A stretch of DNA of 44,979 nucleotides from Candidatus Methanoperedens sp. (GCA_028715885.1 JAQUQX010000013.1:1-44979), one strand, 5' to 3'; numbered from the stretch's first letter, positions 1-8,519 are shown. Program-made: numbers and translations. Notes: a model not told the origin generated them from the sequence alone.

Positions 1-528
1 AATACTATTATTCGCAGGAATTATGTGGTTATTTGAGAGTTTGTATGCAGTTGCTCCTCCGGCATAGTTTTTACTGCTTTTTAATTCCCCGGTAAGTTTC
101 GTATAACAAAATCTATCACTCTGAGTGTAATTTATGTTCGACTCGGCAGCCAGTTCTCCCCATGTAACGCATATATCCACCGGAGAAATTTTGCTTTTAT
201 CATCGTTGTAGTACATTTTTACACTTTCCACCTTTGCGGATATTTCATAGGACGCCACAGGCATAATTGTGTATTTGTGACCGCTGCTTTCCTTAATAAT
301 CGGCTCGCCCGTGTAAGGAATTTGTATCGGGTCATTGGAAATGTCAATCCCGGATGTGTTGATTTCCAGAGTGTTTATTTCCTGACTCTGACCGCCCAAC
401 CCCAGTACAAGCGTTCCAGCAATTAGCACAGCCAGTGCTATTAAAGAAATCGCCAGCACAATGGGAAGTATGTTCCTTTTTCTTTCCGACGGTTTGTCTG
501 GAGCGTTATAGTAATAGTATCCCATCAT
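1..528 (-). CDS. Partial membrane-anchored exported protein, unknown family
   Basis: An open frame on the minus strand runs from the ATG at 528 (a second ATG at 525) to the window edge: 176 codons without a stop, so the C-terminus lies outside. The N-terminus is tyrosine-rich (MGYYYY), then a lysine/arginine patch, then one strongly hydrophobic segment at about residues 20-45 (leucine, isoleucine, alanine, valine), then a polar extracytoplasmic region rich in Ser, Thr, Asn and Tyr. This fits a protein anchored by an N-terminal helix with an outside domain; the helix could also be an uncleaved signal. I do not recognise the domain. An AT-rich TATA-like element at about 547-556 puts the predicted transcript start almost at the ATG, which supports this start. 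Confidence 0.65.
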   Translation of the reverse strand, partial: MMGYYYYNAPDKPSERKRNILPIVLAISLIALAVLIAGTLVLGLGGQSQEINTLEINTSGIDISNDPIQIPYTGEPIIKESSGHKYTIMPVASYEISAKVESVKMYYNDDKSKISPVDICVTWGELAAESNINYTQSDRFCYTKLTGELKSSKNYAGGATAYKLSNNHIIPANNSI

Positions 529-752
529 TCCTTAAGTTTCAAAGCTCATATATATTTCAATTTCTACATCTGCTTTTCTTCTTGAACCGCCCTTTCCTCT
601 CTCTCGGACACTGGCGCTTCCTGAGTCTGCGCTTATGCGCCCTTCCCTCGGTTTAAACCACAAATTATAAAAGAGCCTGTGTGGAATATGAAAAAGTTTT
701 ATTCAGGCTTTTGGTGGCTTGAAATAAAATATGTTTAGGATGAAAAATAACA
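529..752. other. Divergent intergenic region
   Basis: This region separates the divergent exported-protein and DUF1646 genes. It holds a TATA-like element for each. Between them is a purine-rich (minus strand) stretch with a short palindrome GGTTTAAACC near 650-660 and a small GCGC-ATAA-GCGC hairpin near 627-640. A minus-strand frame of about 50 codons, rich in Arg, Ser and Gly, stays open here up to just before 528. It has no good start or ribosome-binding site, so I do not call it a gene. Confidence 0.4.
547..556 (-). promoter_or_regulatory. TATA box for the partial exported protein
   Basis: Read on the minus strand the site is AAATATATAT, about 25 nt upstream of the ATG pair at 525/528. 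This is the usual spacing for an archaeal leaderless transcript. Inferred from position and composition only. Confidence 0.45.
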
Positions 753-1934
753 ATGGATATAGGAATAGCAATAGGGCTTTTCATAATATTCCTGATTGTA
801 TTGATAGGTCCTTTCAAAATTAAGATAATTGAACAGAATCTTGAAGTATTTCTTTTCATTTGTGGAATTCTTGCACTCACGATATCGGGCTTTGCACAAC
901 TTGTTGACGCAGCCGGACAGATTATAGAAACCGGCTGGAGATGGTCAATAATACAAGAGGCATTGGTCGCTCCAGTGTATATAAATAATACGATTAATAC
1001 CGCAAGTTTGGCGCAGATTGCACCGCAGTCTATACCAAAAGAATTTCATTTACCCGTAGGCATCGTGCAGGTTGTACTGTTTGTCGGATTGATTATTTAC
1101 AAATGGCACGAACCCATCCATGGCGTGATAAGGACAATGACCGAAAAACTTTCATTAAAGGTCATGGCTTTCATACTCATCGCAGTCCTTGGTCTATTTT
1201 CGAGCGTGATTTCCGCCATTCTTGCAGCCATCATACTCGTTGAGATAGTCAATGCCCTGCCGCTTACAAGGAAATCCAAGGTTGACCTTACGGTCATAGC
1301 ATGTTTTTCAATCGGTCTTGGCGCCGCGCTCACGCCTCTTGGCGAGCCTCTTTCAACAATAGCCATTTCCAAGCTGTCAGGTCCGCCATACTTTGCCACT
1401 TTCACTTACCTTTTCGAACAGCTGGCTGTTTACGTTATCCCTGGAATAATTGCATTTGGTCTGGTGGGAATGTTCTTCCTTGGAAAAGTGGATACAAATG
1501 ACCCGGGCATGAAAGCTGAGGATTATAAGGAGACATTGAAGGATGTAATAATGAGAGCCGTCAAAGTATATGTGTTCATTATGGCGCTTGTTTTCCTCGG
1601 CGACGGCTTCAAACCGATAATCTTTGAATACATCACAAAAATGCCCCCCGAGGCGCTCTATTGGATAAATACAGTGTCCGCAATCCTTGATAATGCAACA
1701 ATGACAGCAGCAGAAATCGGGCCGACCTTATCACAGCTTCAGATTAATGCCGCATTAATGGGGCTGCTGATAGCTGGAGGCATGCTGATACCCGGAAACA
1801 TCCCGAACATCATCTCAGCAGGAAAACTTGGCATCACAAGCAAGGAATGGGCAAGGCTTGGAGTCCCGCTAGGATTTGTAACCATGGCTATCTACTTCGT
1901 CATCCTGTTTGCGCCAAAATATCTGGGATACTGA
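753..1934 (+). CDS. DUF1646 family predicted cation transporter
   Basis: The 393-residue protein is hydrophobic throughout, with about ten to eleven predicted membrane helices. It starts directly in a helix (MDIGIAIGLFIIFLIVLIG). Conserved-looking loops include GLGAALTPLGEPLSTIA near the middle and DNATMTAAEIGP and GNIPNIISAGKLGI near the C-terminus. These Asn/Gly/Pro-rich hairpins are typical of ion-transporter superfamily folds. Overall it matches my memory of DUF1646, annotated as a predicted cation transporter in methanogenic archaea; the substrate is unknown. A TATA-like element at about 723-733 lies some 25 nt upstream of the ATG, so the message is probably leaderless. A hairpin with a U-rich tail follows the stop, suggesting a monocistronic unit. 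Confidence 0.8.
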   Translation: MDIGIAIGLFIIFLIVLIGPFKIKIIEQNLEVFLFICGILALTISGFAQLVDAAGQIIETGWRWSIIQEALVAPVYINNTINTASLAQIAPQSIPKEFHLPVGIVQVVLFVGLIIYKWHEPIHGVIRTMTEKLSLKVMAFILIAVLGLFSSVISAILAAIILVEIVNALPLTRKSKVDLTVIACFSIGLGAALTPLGEPLSTIAISKLSGPPYFATFTYLFEQLAVYVIPGIIAFGLVGMFFLGKVDTNDPGMKAEDYKETLKDVIMRAVKVYVFIMALVFLGDGFKPIIFEYITKMPPEALYWINTVSAILDNATMTAAEIGPTLSQLQINAALMGLLIAGGMLIPGNIPNIISAGKLGITSKEWARLGVPLGFVTMAIYFVILFAPKYLGY

Positions 1935-1949
1935 AGATTAAACTTCAAT

Positions 1950-1980
1950 GCAGGCGCTAAATTAGTGCCTGCTACTTTTT
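1950..1980 (+). terminator. Hairpin plus U-tract downstream of DUF1646 gene
   Basis: GCAGGC at 1950-1955 pairs with GCCTGC at 1967-1972, extended by a G-U pair and part of CTAA/TTAG. The run TACTTTTT follows immediately. It begins 15 bases after the transporter stop and looks like an intrinsic-type terminator. Confidence 0.6.
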
Positions 1981-2062
1981 ATTTATACACATCATCTTAA
2001 TTCCCGGAATTTCGCACATTTCACCGGAAAAGATAATTACCCATAAAAAACGTGTGTAAGCT

Positions 2063-2869
2063 ATGAGAATTGCCGTGGTTTTTGACAGCGCAGGAACTTT
2101 GCTTCGCATGTACCGCGTGGCAAAGAACATAGAAACAGGCGAGTATCTCGAGGAAGTAGTTACCACCGAGCTTGTCGGGAAAAAACCATACTGCGCCATC
2201 CTTGTGATGCAGGTGGATTCAAACAGGCTCGTAGATTGCCCTCCTCAAATGTTGATTTCCGGGTTCATTAAAGAATATAATATTGACCTTGAAGTGGGAT
2301 GCTCAAGAGCGCAGATAGATAAACAAACCGCATTTTCCGCAGTCCAGAATGACGCCAGGGCAAAAATGAAAGACCTTCAGGACGTGATGGCTGCGGTTAA
2401 AAAAAGATGCAAGGATATTTTTTACATGGGTGTTGGTTTGATTATCGATGTTGAGAAAAAAAATATACCTTATGTTATTTGCACGGGCGGGAGAGTGTAT
2501 TCGAGCAGCCCTTCCGTTATAAAAACACTTAACGAAATGAGTGTGGACGCGTACATTGCCTCGGGCGACAGCATGCGAAACCTTGGCGCGCTTGCGAATA
2601 AAGTCGATGTGCCCATCGAAAGGGTGTTCGAGATAGCCACGCCGCATAAAAAAGAAGAGATTGTGAAGAACTTAAAAAAACAATACGATAAGGTGGTAAT
2701 GGTAGGGGATGGAATCAATGATATTCTTGCGATGCGCGCCGCGGATCTGGGGGTGCTTTCCATACAGCAGAGCGGGGAATGCCTGCCGATGCTTCGCGAG
2801 GAGGCGGATGTGGTGATAAGGGATATTAAGGAGATAGTTGGGGTTGTGGAAAAATTAGCTAAGCCGTAA
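2063..2869 (+). CDS. HAD-superfamily hydrolase (soluble P-type-ATPase-like phosphatase)
   Basis: The 268-residue protein has the haloacid dehalogenase signature: motif I FDSAGTL with the nucleophile Asp8, motif II SGDS at about 167-170, a lysine-rich motif III around 196-210, and motif IV GDGIND at 215-220. Motif I is D-S-A-G-T rather than the D-x-D-G-T of ordinary HAD phosphatases. The GDGIND region, followed by MRAADLGV, resembles the P domain of P-type ATPases, but there are no membrane segments. This fits the soluble 'P-type ATPase-like' phosphatases of archaea (COG4087-like). The substrate is unknown. An insert of about 100 residues (40-140) carries most of the family-specific sequence. 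A truncated second copy of the C-terminal quarter lies at 4281-4505. Confidence 0.75.
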   Translation: MRIAVVFDSAGTLLRMYRVAKNIETGEYLEEVVTTELVGKKPYCAILVMQVDSNRLVDCPPQMLISGFIKEYNIDLEVGCSRAQIDKQTAFSAVQNDARAKMKDLQDVMAAVKKRCKDIFYMGVGLIIDVEKKNIPYVICTGGRVYSSSPSVIKTLNEMSVDAYIASGDSMRNLGALANKVDVPIERVFEIATPHKKEEIVKNLKKQYDKVVMVGDGINDILAMRAADLGVLSIQQSGECLPMLREEADVVIRDIKEIVGVVEKLAKP

Positions 2870-2907
2870 ATATCTTTTCCAGATACGCAGAAGCAGCGAA
2901 CGATATC

Positions 2908-4203
2908 TCATTCCAGCAGCCATTTCCACAGCGCCATATAAATTATTTTTCTCCCTTCAACCATTTCCTCCCCCTCAAAATCCTCAGTTATCATAAACCC
3001 TTTTTCAAGCTCAAACTCCCTCATTGCCTCCATCAATCCTTCAATTTCCCTTTTTTTGGTTTTTTCATCATCCAAACTCCAGCAAACCTGTATAGCCTGC
3101 GCGATCTTCATACCTTTCCTGATCACAAAATCAGTTTCTCTCTGGCGCCCGTTCTTCCAGTAATATACTTCTTCTCCACGCCTTGTTAATTCAAGGAATA
3201 CTATGTTTTCAGCGATCTTCCCCATATCTTCGCTTACCCTGAAAGATATCGCATTTCGCAGCCCTGCATCTATGCAGTAAACCTTTCTTGGATTTTTTTC
3301 CTGTTCTTTTAAGGAATATGCATGCTTTTTTACAAAGAAAAACAGGTACGAATACGAAAGGTAATACGAAAATCTTTCAATCGTATGTAAAGGAATATCT
3401 AAAAACCCCTTTATGCTGTTAAAGCTAACTGGCGAAGAGATATTTGTAATGTAAAATTTTGAAAGTGCCATCAACTTTCCATGAGACTTTATTCCGTGTT
3501 TTACAATAACATCTTTTGAAAGAATGTCATCATAATAATCTCTCAACATCGAGCTTTTGTCTTCAGAAAGGACTACCTTTGGAAAAGCGCCAAATCCCAT
3601 GTACTCGCGAAGAAAACGCTGTATAGCGTGGCGGTGTGAAATCATATCAAGATTTGTTTTTATTTCAACGCCCTTGAATTTCAAGAATTCATCAAAACCC
3701 AATGGAAATACCTGGATGGTTATATGTCTTCCAGTAAGCGCAGTCCCGAATTCTTCACTCAGCAGTTTTGATGAAGACCCGGAAACAATCGAATATGCCG
3801 CATCACGTTCATGAAGAGACCTTACGAACTTTTCCCAGCCTTTGATGTGCTGCACCTCATCTAAAAAAACATACGGCTTACCATCCGGCTCGAGAAATTC
3901 GATATAAACTTCGTATATTTGTTGTAATATTTCAATCGAAAGGTCGGCGCCAAACCTGGGATCCTCAAAATTCACGAAAAGAGTATTTTTTTTATTAACG
4001 CCGTTTTTTACAATCTCTTTAAGATATTGTTTCATGATTGTGGACTTCCCTGAGCGGCGCGCCCCCACAATTGTCGCCACCTGTCCGGATTTTAAAGCAT
4101 TATTAACCTTTTCAATATATGTTCTCCGTTCTATCCCGGTAGTGATCTCTTTATCCCAGAAATTCCAATCTGACAATATTTCTATTAACCTTGCCTTTTC
4201 CAT
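2908..4203 (-). CDS. AAA-family ATPase with DUF4143 C-terminal domain
   Basis: The 431-residue protein has a P-loop GARRSGKST at about 47-55 and a Walker B YVFLDEVQH at 111-118, followed by sensor-like VSGSSSKLL. The C-terminal half has the DUF4143 pattern: a short alpha-helical region, then the ENIVFLELTRRG...YYWKNGRQRETDFVI block at about 335-362. That block resembles an Archaeo-Holliday-junction/PD-(D/E)XK-like fold and is commonly attached to this ATPase class. These proteins are widespread and scattered in archaea; their role is unclear, though mobile or defence-related roles have been proposed. It lies between the intact HAD gene and the HAD relict on the opposite strand. A TATATAAA box (minus strand, 4226-4233) sits about 26 nt upstream of the ATG, indicating a leaderless message. 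Confidence 0.8.
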   Translation of the reverse strand: MEKARLIEILSDWNFWDKEITTGIERRTYIEKVNNALKSGQVATIVGARRSGKSTIMKQYLKEIVKNGVNKKNTLFVNFEDPRFGADLSIEILQQIYEVYIEFLEPDGKPYVFLDEVQHIKGWEKFVRSLHERDAAYSIVSGSSSKLLSEEFGTALTGRHITIQVFPLGFDEFLKFKGVEIKTNLDMISHRHAIQRFLREYMGFGAFPKVVLSEDKSSMLRDYYDDILSKDVIVKHGIKSHGKLMALSKFYITNISSPVSFNSIKGFLDIPLHTIERFSYYLSYSYLFFFVKKHAYSLKEQEKNPRKVYCIDAGLRNAISFRVSEDMGKIAENIVFLELTRRGEEVYYWKNGRQRETDFVIRKGMKIAQAIQVCWSLDDEKTKKREIEGLMEAMREFELEKGFMITEDFEGEEMVEGRKIIYMALWKWLLE

Positions 4204-4225
4204 GATGAATTATATAGTTTAATTG

Positions 4226-4233
4226 TTTATATA
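4226..4233 (-). promoter_or_regulatory. TATA box of the DUF4143 ATPase gene
   Basis: TATATAAA on the minus strand, centred 26-27 nt before the first base of the ATG at 4203. This matches an archaeal core promoter with little or no 5' leader. Confidence 0.6.
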
Positions 4234-4235
4234 TT

Positions 4236-4267
4236 CATGGGTTACTTTTCCAACTTAGTAACCCATG
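4236..4267. repeat. Perfect inverted repeat next to the ATPase promoter
   Basis: CATGGGTTACT at 4236-4246 and AGTAACCCATG at 4257-4267 are perfect 11-bp inverted arms with a 10-nt spacer. The repeat lies just upstream of the ATPase TATA box, where a B-recognition element or operator would be, and just before the HAD relict. It could be an operator, a hairpin or an insertion scar. Confidence 0.7.
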
Positions 4268-4280
4268 GGCTTAATATTGT

Positions 4281-4505
4281 GTGATTCAGGCTCTCACCGA
4301 ACGATTGAAACAGCAATACGATAAGGTGATTATGGTGGGCGATGGGATTAATGACCTGCTTGCGATGCGCGCAGCGGATCTGGGGGTGCTTTCCATACAG
4401 CAGAGCGGGAAGTGCCCGAAGCTTCTGTGCGAGGAGGCGGATGTGGTGATTAGGGATATTAAGGAGATTGTTGGGGTTATTGAAGAGAGGGTTCTCAAGA
4501 GTTGA
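4281..4505 (+). pseudogene. Truncated HAD hydrolase paralogue (C-terminal fragment)
   Basis: A GTG-initiated frame of 74 codons reproduces the last 65 or so residues of the HAD protein at 2063-2869. The shared parts include QYDKVxMVGDGIND, the MRAADLGVLSIQQSG block, and EEADVVIRDIKEIVGV. DNA identity over about 170 bp is roughly 85-90% by eye, and many differences fall at third codon positions. The N-terminal three quarters, including the motif I nucleophile, are missing, so this cannot be a working phosphatase. I read it as the relict of a diverged paralogue. It has no convincing promoter of its own, though it could still be translated. Confidence 0.75.
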
Positions 4506-4659
4506 TTTGCTATTCAACGGCCAAGATTTCGCTTTACTCAAATCAGGGGCATCTCGATTGTGCATTAATTTCGGTTGTAGGCAGTTGTTTGATAAAGTCT
4601 AGCAAGAAAGGAATTAGAAACCTCAAGACTCAGCCAAAAAGTATATTTGAAAACACTAT

Positions 4660-7134
4660 TCATTTCTCATTATCTTCTCCTGAAAAAAAAGAAAGATACA
4701 TTTGCTGGAGATCATGAGGGATTATATTGATAGCACTATATATTCTTTCCAGTATTTTGTCTGGATGCCCCTGAATCCCAACAACATTTCCATCTTTATC
4801 TATGAAACCAGGAATAAACGTTTTCAAACTTTCAATTAATGATTCTAATTCCTTAATAGATAAATGAATAGATTTACGGCGCAATTCATTTCTTACAACT
4901 GCAATTTCAGGAGGTTCAGTATCATTCTTTTGAAGATCATAAATTGTTTCAATGATTTCTCTGATAGGAGGAAACGTCACCACTTCATTTTGTATTTTGT
5001 TCACCCATTCAGTAACTTCATAAGGCGAATGGCATGTTTCAAACAACTCTCGAATTTTTGACAAGCCAATTTGTTTTGGTGCAACAAGTAATATCAATCT
5101 CATCAAGTCTTTTGCTCTCATAACCGTTACTTTTTGTTGTATTGCTTCTTTAGATATTGCACTTTCAGGATCATTAGACCCTGCATAATCAACAGCAATT
5201 ACCACTGAAAAATCAGCATTATAATCCTTCTGATGACGCTTTATACCAGAAAGTTTGGCGGTTGCAGCTTGTATTTTAGTCTCTTGGGTACTTTTAGCAT
5301 CATAAGTAAGTGAATAATTATTGCTTCTTTCACCGCTACCAAATCCTAAAATGGCATCGGCTCTCCCATCAGGTGTTCCAGTGCCACCAATTTTTGTTGT
5401 CTCAAATCCTAGTGCAAGAAACGCATTATAAACTGCGTCTTCAAGCCCGGTTTGGTCAACAATTGCCTCTTTTAACATTTGAGCAACCACGGGAGCTGCT
5501 ACACGATCCGACAACGATAATTTTCTCAAAGTTTCATCGCGTCGTCTCATTATTGCATTAATTTTTGATTCGTCTATACCAAGTTCATACAAATGGGCTT
5601 CCGTCAAAACTTCCGTTATAGCAAGGTACTCAAGGGGCTGGCCGCTTTTTTTGTAAGCTTCGTGATAATTTGCGATATATGGATGAAGCATATTGATCTT
5701 CATCTTGCCTTGTACTAAGTCGAGCTTGGCAATAGGATCACCTGAATTTAATAGCAACCATTCTACTTTCTTTATTATAGAATCCTCACTTGATAACTCT
5801 TCTTTTAGCCGATCGAGTAATTCTGATTTAAGATTATTGGGAGGTTTTTCAATAAGAATTGGATTTACAATATCTCCATCAAAAAATTTCTGAGCAAATA
5901 CATAAAGAGGTCTTTTAGATTGGGTAAAGGAAGTTTGTGATAGGCGATAAGATATACTTCTCTCTCTGTTTTCTTTATTTTCTTCCTCGAAATAAAATTT
6001 CTTCACTTCATTATTAAATTTGCTTTTCAAATAATCTTTCAACTGCCATAAAGGCTCAGACTCTTTTATTGATTCACGAGTTGAAGTTAAATTTTCATCC
6101 AACCCATCGGCATGTATAACTATTCTAGATCTGTTGAATGCACCATGTGAAAAAGCTTCCATCCCTAAAAGTGAATCATCAAGATTAACTAAACGCCCAC
6201 GAACCATTAAAAAAATTCCATGACTCCTTGATAGATATGACGCTTTATCATTAGCAAGAAGCGAATCTTCAAACAAATCAATCTGACCATAAACACCTTT
6301 TAAATTATCAAAATCGATAAAGTATTTGTCTCCCTCTTGCCTGGAAACTGCATAATCTTTTGAATTTACAGTAGGATCATCCTTCCCAAGTATCCATGTT
6401 TTTCTAATTGGCTTTGATATCTTTGAAGAGTATATTTCATTGCCATTGTAATAGAGTTTAAACCTTGGATTAAGAGGTAGTGCCGTACTCAACACCCATT
6501 TTAACCGCCCGTCTTTTATTTCAGAAGATTTTGGTTTCAAGCTAGTAAGAATCGAAAAAGTCCAACTTTCAGCTGCATCTTCTCCAAAAAGTTTGAATGG
6601 GAGTGGGTTATTACCTGCAGAATGGATATAAGGATTTAACACTTCTTGGACTTCGGTTTCTTTAATCTCTCTTTCATCAAGTTTAAATTCATCATTTTCA
6701 TCAGAAATCTCATTATAGTCCATAGTTGTTGCTAGATAACGACCATCTTTTTTACAAAAATACGTCAACTTGTTAGCTAAAACATAGGTTGCTAACTTTC
6801 CTATTCCAAATCTTCCAATTTGAAGGCGTTTAGCGTCTCTTTTGGGGTCACCTCTTTTAGGAGACTTTCCAATATTCCATAGGGCCTTTAATCCTTGTTG
6901 ATCCATACTTTCACCGTCATCACATACCCAAATATATGCACCATCAACCTTTAAATCGGATGGGACATACACAGCTACGTTATTGGCAAAAGCATCGTAT
7001 GAGTTACAAACGAGTTCCTCAAATGCCTTATTAGGGCTCGAATATAAACCCCCTGAAAACAACTCAATTATTTTATAACTGATTTTTACATCAATAGTAT
7101 CAATTTTCACACCACAAGATTCAATAGACATCAT
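4660..7134 (-). CDS. MORC/MutL-like GHKL ATPase fused to a PD-(D/E)XK nuclease domain
   Basis: The 824-residue protein opens with a GHKL (HSP90/MutL/MORC-type) ATPase: N-box FEELVCNSYDA at about 38-48, DDGESM at 72-77 (D-x-G-x-x-M) and GRFGIGKLA at 107-115. A transducer-like middle region follows. Near residues 565-615 there is a nuclease-like block: Glu565 in a helix, then PDGRAD (588-593), then YDAKS with Asp612 and Lys614, i.e. the PD-(D/E)XK core. The C-terminal ~200 residues are helical. Bacterial and archaeal MORC-like ATPases tied to restriction systems are known (Iyer, Abhiman and Aravind's work). The start overlaps the methyltransferase stop (ATGATG; the second ATG at 7131 is better spaced from GGGAGG), so the two genes are translationally coupled. 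Probable role: ATP-dependent restriction of unmodified DNA. Confidence 0.8.
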   Translation of the reverse strand: MMSIESCGVKIDTIDVKISYKIIELFSGGLYSSPNKAFEELVCNSYDAFANNVAVYVPSDLKVDGAYIWVCDDGESMDQQGLKALWNIGKSPKRGDPKRDAKRLQIGRFGIGKLATYVLANKLTYFCKKDGRYLATTMDYNEISDENDEFKLDEREIKETEVQEVLNPYIHSAGNNPLPFKLFGEDAAESWTFSILTSLKPKSSEIKDGRLKWVLSTALPLNPRFKLYYNGNEIYSSKISKPIRKTWILGKDDPTVNSKDYAVSRQEGDKYFIDFDNLKGVYGQIDLFEDSLLANDKASYLSRSHGIFLMVRGRLVNLDDSLLGMEAFSHGAFNRSRIVIHADGLDENLTSTRESIKESEPLWQLKDYLKSKFNNEVKKFYFEEENKENRERSISYRLSQTSFTQSKRPLYVFAQKFFDGDIVNPILIEKPPNNLKSELLDRLKEELSSEDSIIKKVEWLLLNSGDPIAKLDLVQGKMKINMLHPYIANYHEAYKKSGQPLEYLAITEVLTEAHLYELGIDESKINAIMRRRDETLRKLSLSDRVAAPVVAQMLKEAIVDQTGLEDAVYNAFLALGFETTKIGGTGTPDGRADAILGFGSGERSNNYSLTYDAKSTQETKIQAATAKLSGIKRHQKDYNADFSVVIAVDYAGSNDPESAISKEAIQQKVTVMRAKDLMRLILLVAPKQIGLSKIRELFETCHSPYEVTEWVNKIQNEVVTFPPIREIIETIYDLQKNDTEPPEIAVVRNELRRKSIHLSIKELESLIESLKTFIPGFIDKDGNVVGIQGHPDKILERIYSAINIIPHDLQQMYLSFFSGEDNEK

Positions 7135-8393
7135 TTCCTCCCAATTAATATAAATTCTTCACTGTATATTTTACGACCTCTACCATCCTTAGTAAAGCGC
7201 CCTTGTTGATCCCGATACGGTGTTAAAATTTTCTTGCTGATTTTACGTTTTGTGACGAGTACTTCACTGAATCCACTATTTTGTAGTGACTCTGCTAGGT
7301 GACATGCATTATCAATTTTAACTCCTTTGAATTCGGTGTTTCCGATAACAAAAAGTGCCATTCCACCATTTGAAAGCATTGAATAACAGGTTGCTGTGAC
7401 ATGTTGCATATCTAAATAATATTTTGCTACGGAATGAGCCTTCGAACTATTATTGTCCAATAATCTAAACACAATATGAGTACCGGTATTGTTCAGGTGT
7501 TTAAGTTCTCTTTCAAAATTATAAACATGATGCCTGCTTCCTATAGAGCCTTCACGTAGTTCACGGTAGTCTTTGACAAAACCAAGCCACAGCGATGAGA
7601 GTTGGTGCAGATCTGCATATTCATATGAAGTCACATAAGGGGGACTGGTAATTATCATGTCTACTTTTGGCATATTAATCGAAGAATCTAGAAAGCTTCC
7701 CGTAATGATGTCGGTGCTGGATTCACCTGTAACATCGCTTTCATTATTTGCTGACATCATGAATTTACATTGTTTTTTAAAAGCGTCCATTACATCTGCA
7801 ATTTGCTTGTTTGGATCAACCTGAGGCTTGATTGATTTCGTGAGCCAACGAGAAGTTGATTTGAGAATATTGGAAAATGCACAAGTGAAGAACAGACGGT
7901 AATCGCTTTTTAAAGGCGTTGATTCGTCAATTGCAACCTTCAGGCGAAACAAATCGTCATAGTGTGCCTTATCATACCAGTATCTAATACGCTCATTTGA
8001 GGAGTCGTAATCAATCTCACTAATATTTTTATGGGCAAATGTATCTAAAATGTCTTTATAATATTTTTTTAGTCGTTCGGGCTGGTATTTTCGACTTTTT
8101 ACCTTTGCTATCATTGTTGCCACAGGATTTATATCACATCCCCAGAAGTCGATATCACAGCGTTTGGCTTCAAATGCCACAGTCCCGCAGCCACAGAAGA
8201 CATCAGCAATCTGGTTCGTTTTAATAGAATTTTTTCTGGCGTAGTCAAGCGCCTTAGTGGTTATGAAGGCAGGAAACTTCGCTGGATATGCGTGAATCTT
8301 ATGCATTTTAAGTTCTTTTTCACCAGTATTCCAAAAGGAATCAATTGGAATGGAGTCAAAGTCTATATTTTTTATATCAGTGATTTGTATCAT
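7131..8393 (-). CDS. DNA methyltransferase of the GHKL-nuclease unit
   Basis: This 420-residue protein carries the SAM-binding motif I DVFCGCGT at about 64-71 and, later, the catalytic motif TSPPY at 249-253. The order is motif I before motif IV, as in alpha/gamma-class amino-methyltransferases. TSPPY suggests an N4-cytosine or N6-adenine enzyme; the target base cannot be decided here. The N-terminal HKIHAYPAKFPAF block (about 31-43) is a feature I associate with a subset of restriction-linked methylases. The product would protect host DNA from the nuclease encoded by the next gene, with which it overlaps by 4 bp. Base composition is AT-richer than the aminotransferase gene upstream, in keeping with a laterally acquired cassette. 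Confidence 0.85.
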   Translation of the reverse strand: MIQITDIKNIDFDSIPIDSFWNTGEKELKMHKIHAYPAKFPAFITTKALDYARKNSIKTNQIADVFCGCGTVAFEAKRCDIDFWGCDINPVATMIAKVKSRKYQPERLKKYYKDILDTFAHKNISEIDYDSSNERIRYWYDKAHYDDLFRLKVAIDESTPLKSDYRLFFTCAFSNILKSTSRWLTKSIKPQVDPNKQIADVMDAFKKQCKFMMSANNESDVTGESSTDIITGSFLDSSINMPKVDMIITSPPYVTSYEYADLHQLSSLWLGFVKDYRELREGSIGSRHHVYNFERELKHLNNTGTHIVFRLLDNNSSKAHSVAKYYLDMQHVTATCYSMLSNGGMALFVIGNTEFKGVKIDNACHLAESLQNSGFSEVLVTKRKISKKILTPYRDQQGRFTKDGRGRKIYSEEFILIGRK

Positions 8394-8517
8394 TGTGTAG
8401 TGTCCGAATACGTTTTTTCGAATTAATCTTCTTTTGGAAATTTAGGTCATTCATATCAAAATATCTCATTAGATCTTCAAGTTGTTGCCTGTTATATAAC
8501 TCTGCCACAGCACCCAC
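8377..8517 (-). other. Possible short ORF ahead of the methyltransferase
   Basis: A GTG-initiated frame of 46 codons (another GTG at 8523) fills the gap between the aminotransferase stop and the methyltransferase, overlapping the methyltransferase start by 17 bp. The product would be charged (ELYNRQQLEDLMRYFDMND, then a lysine/arginine-rich tail). I recognise no family and no helix-turn-helix. It could be a small regulator of the unit, a gene remnant or chance. Confidence 0.25.
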
Positions 8518-8519
8518 AT

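Noticed and set aside
529-752. Arg/Ser-rich minus-strand frame before the partial first gene
   Set aside because: No credible start or ribosome-binding site, and it ends just before the next ATG's own promoter region; coding not supported.
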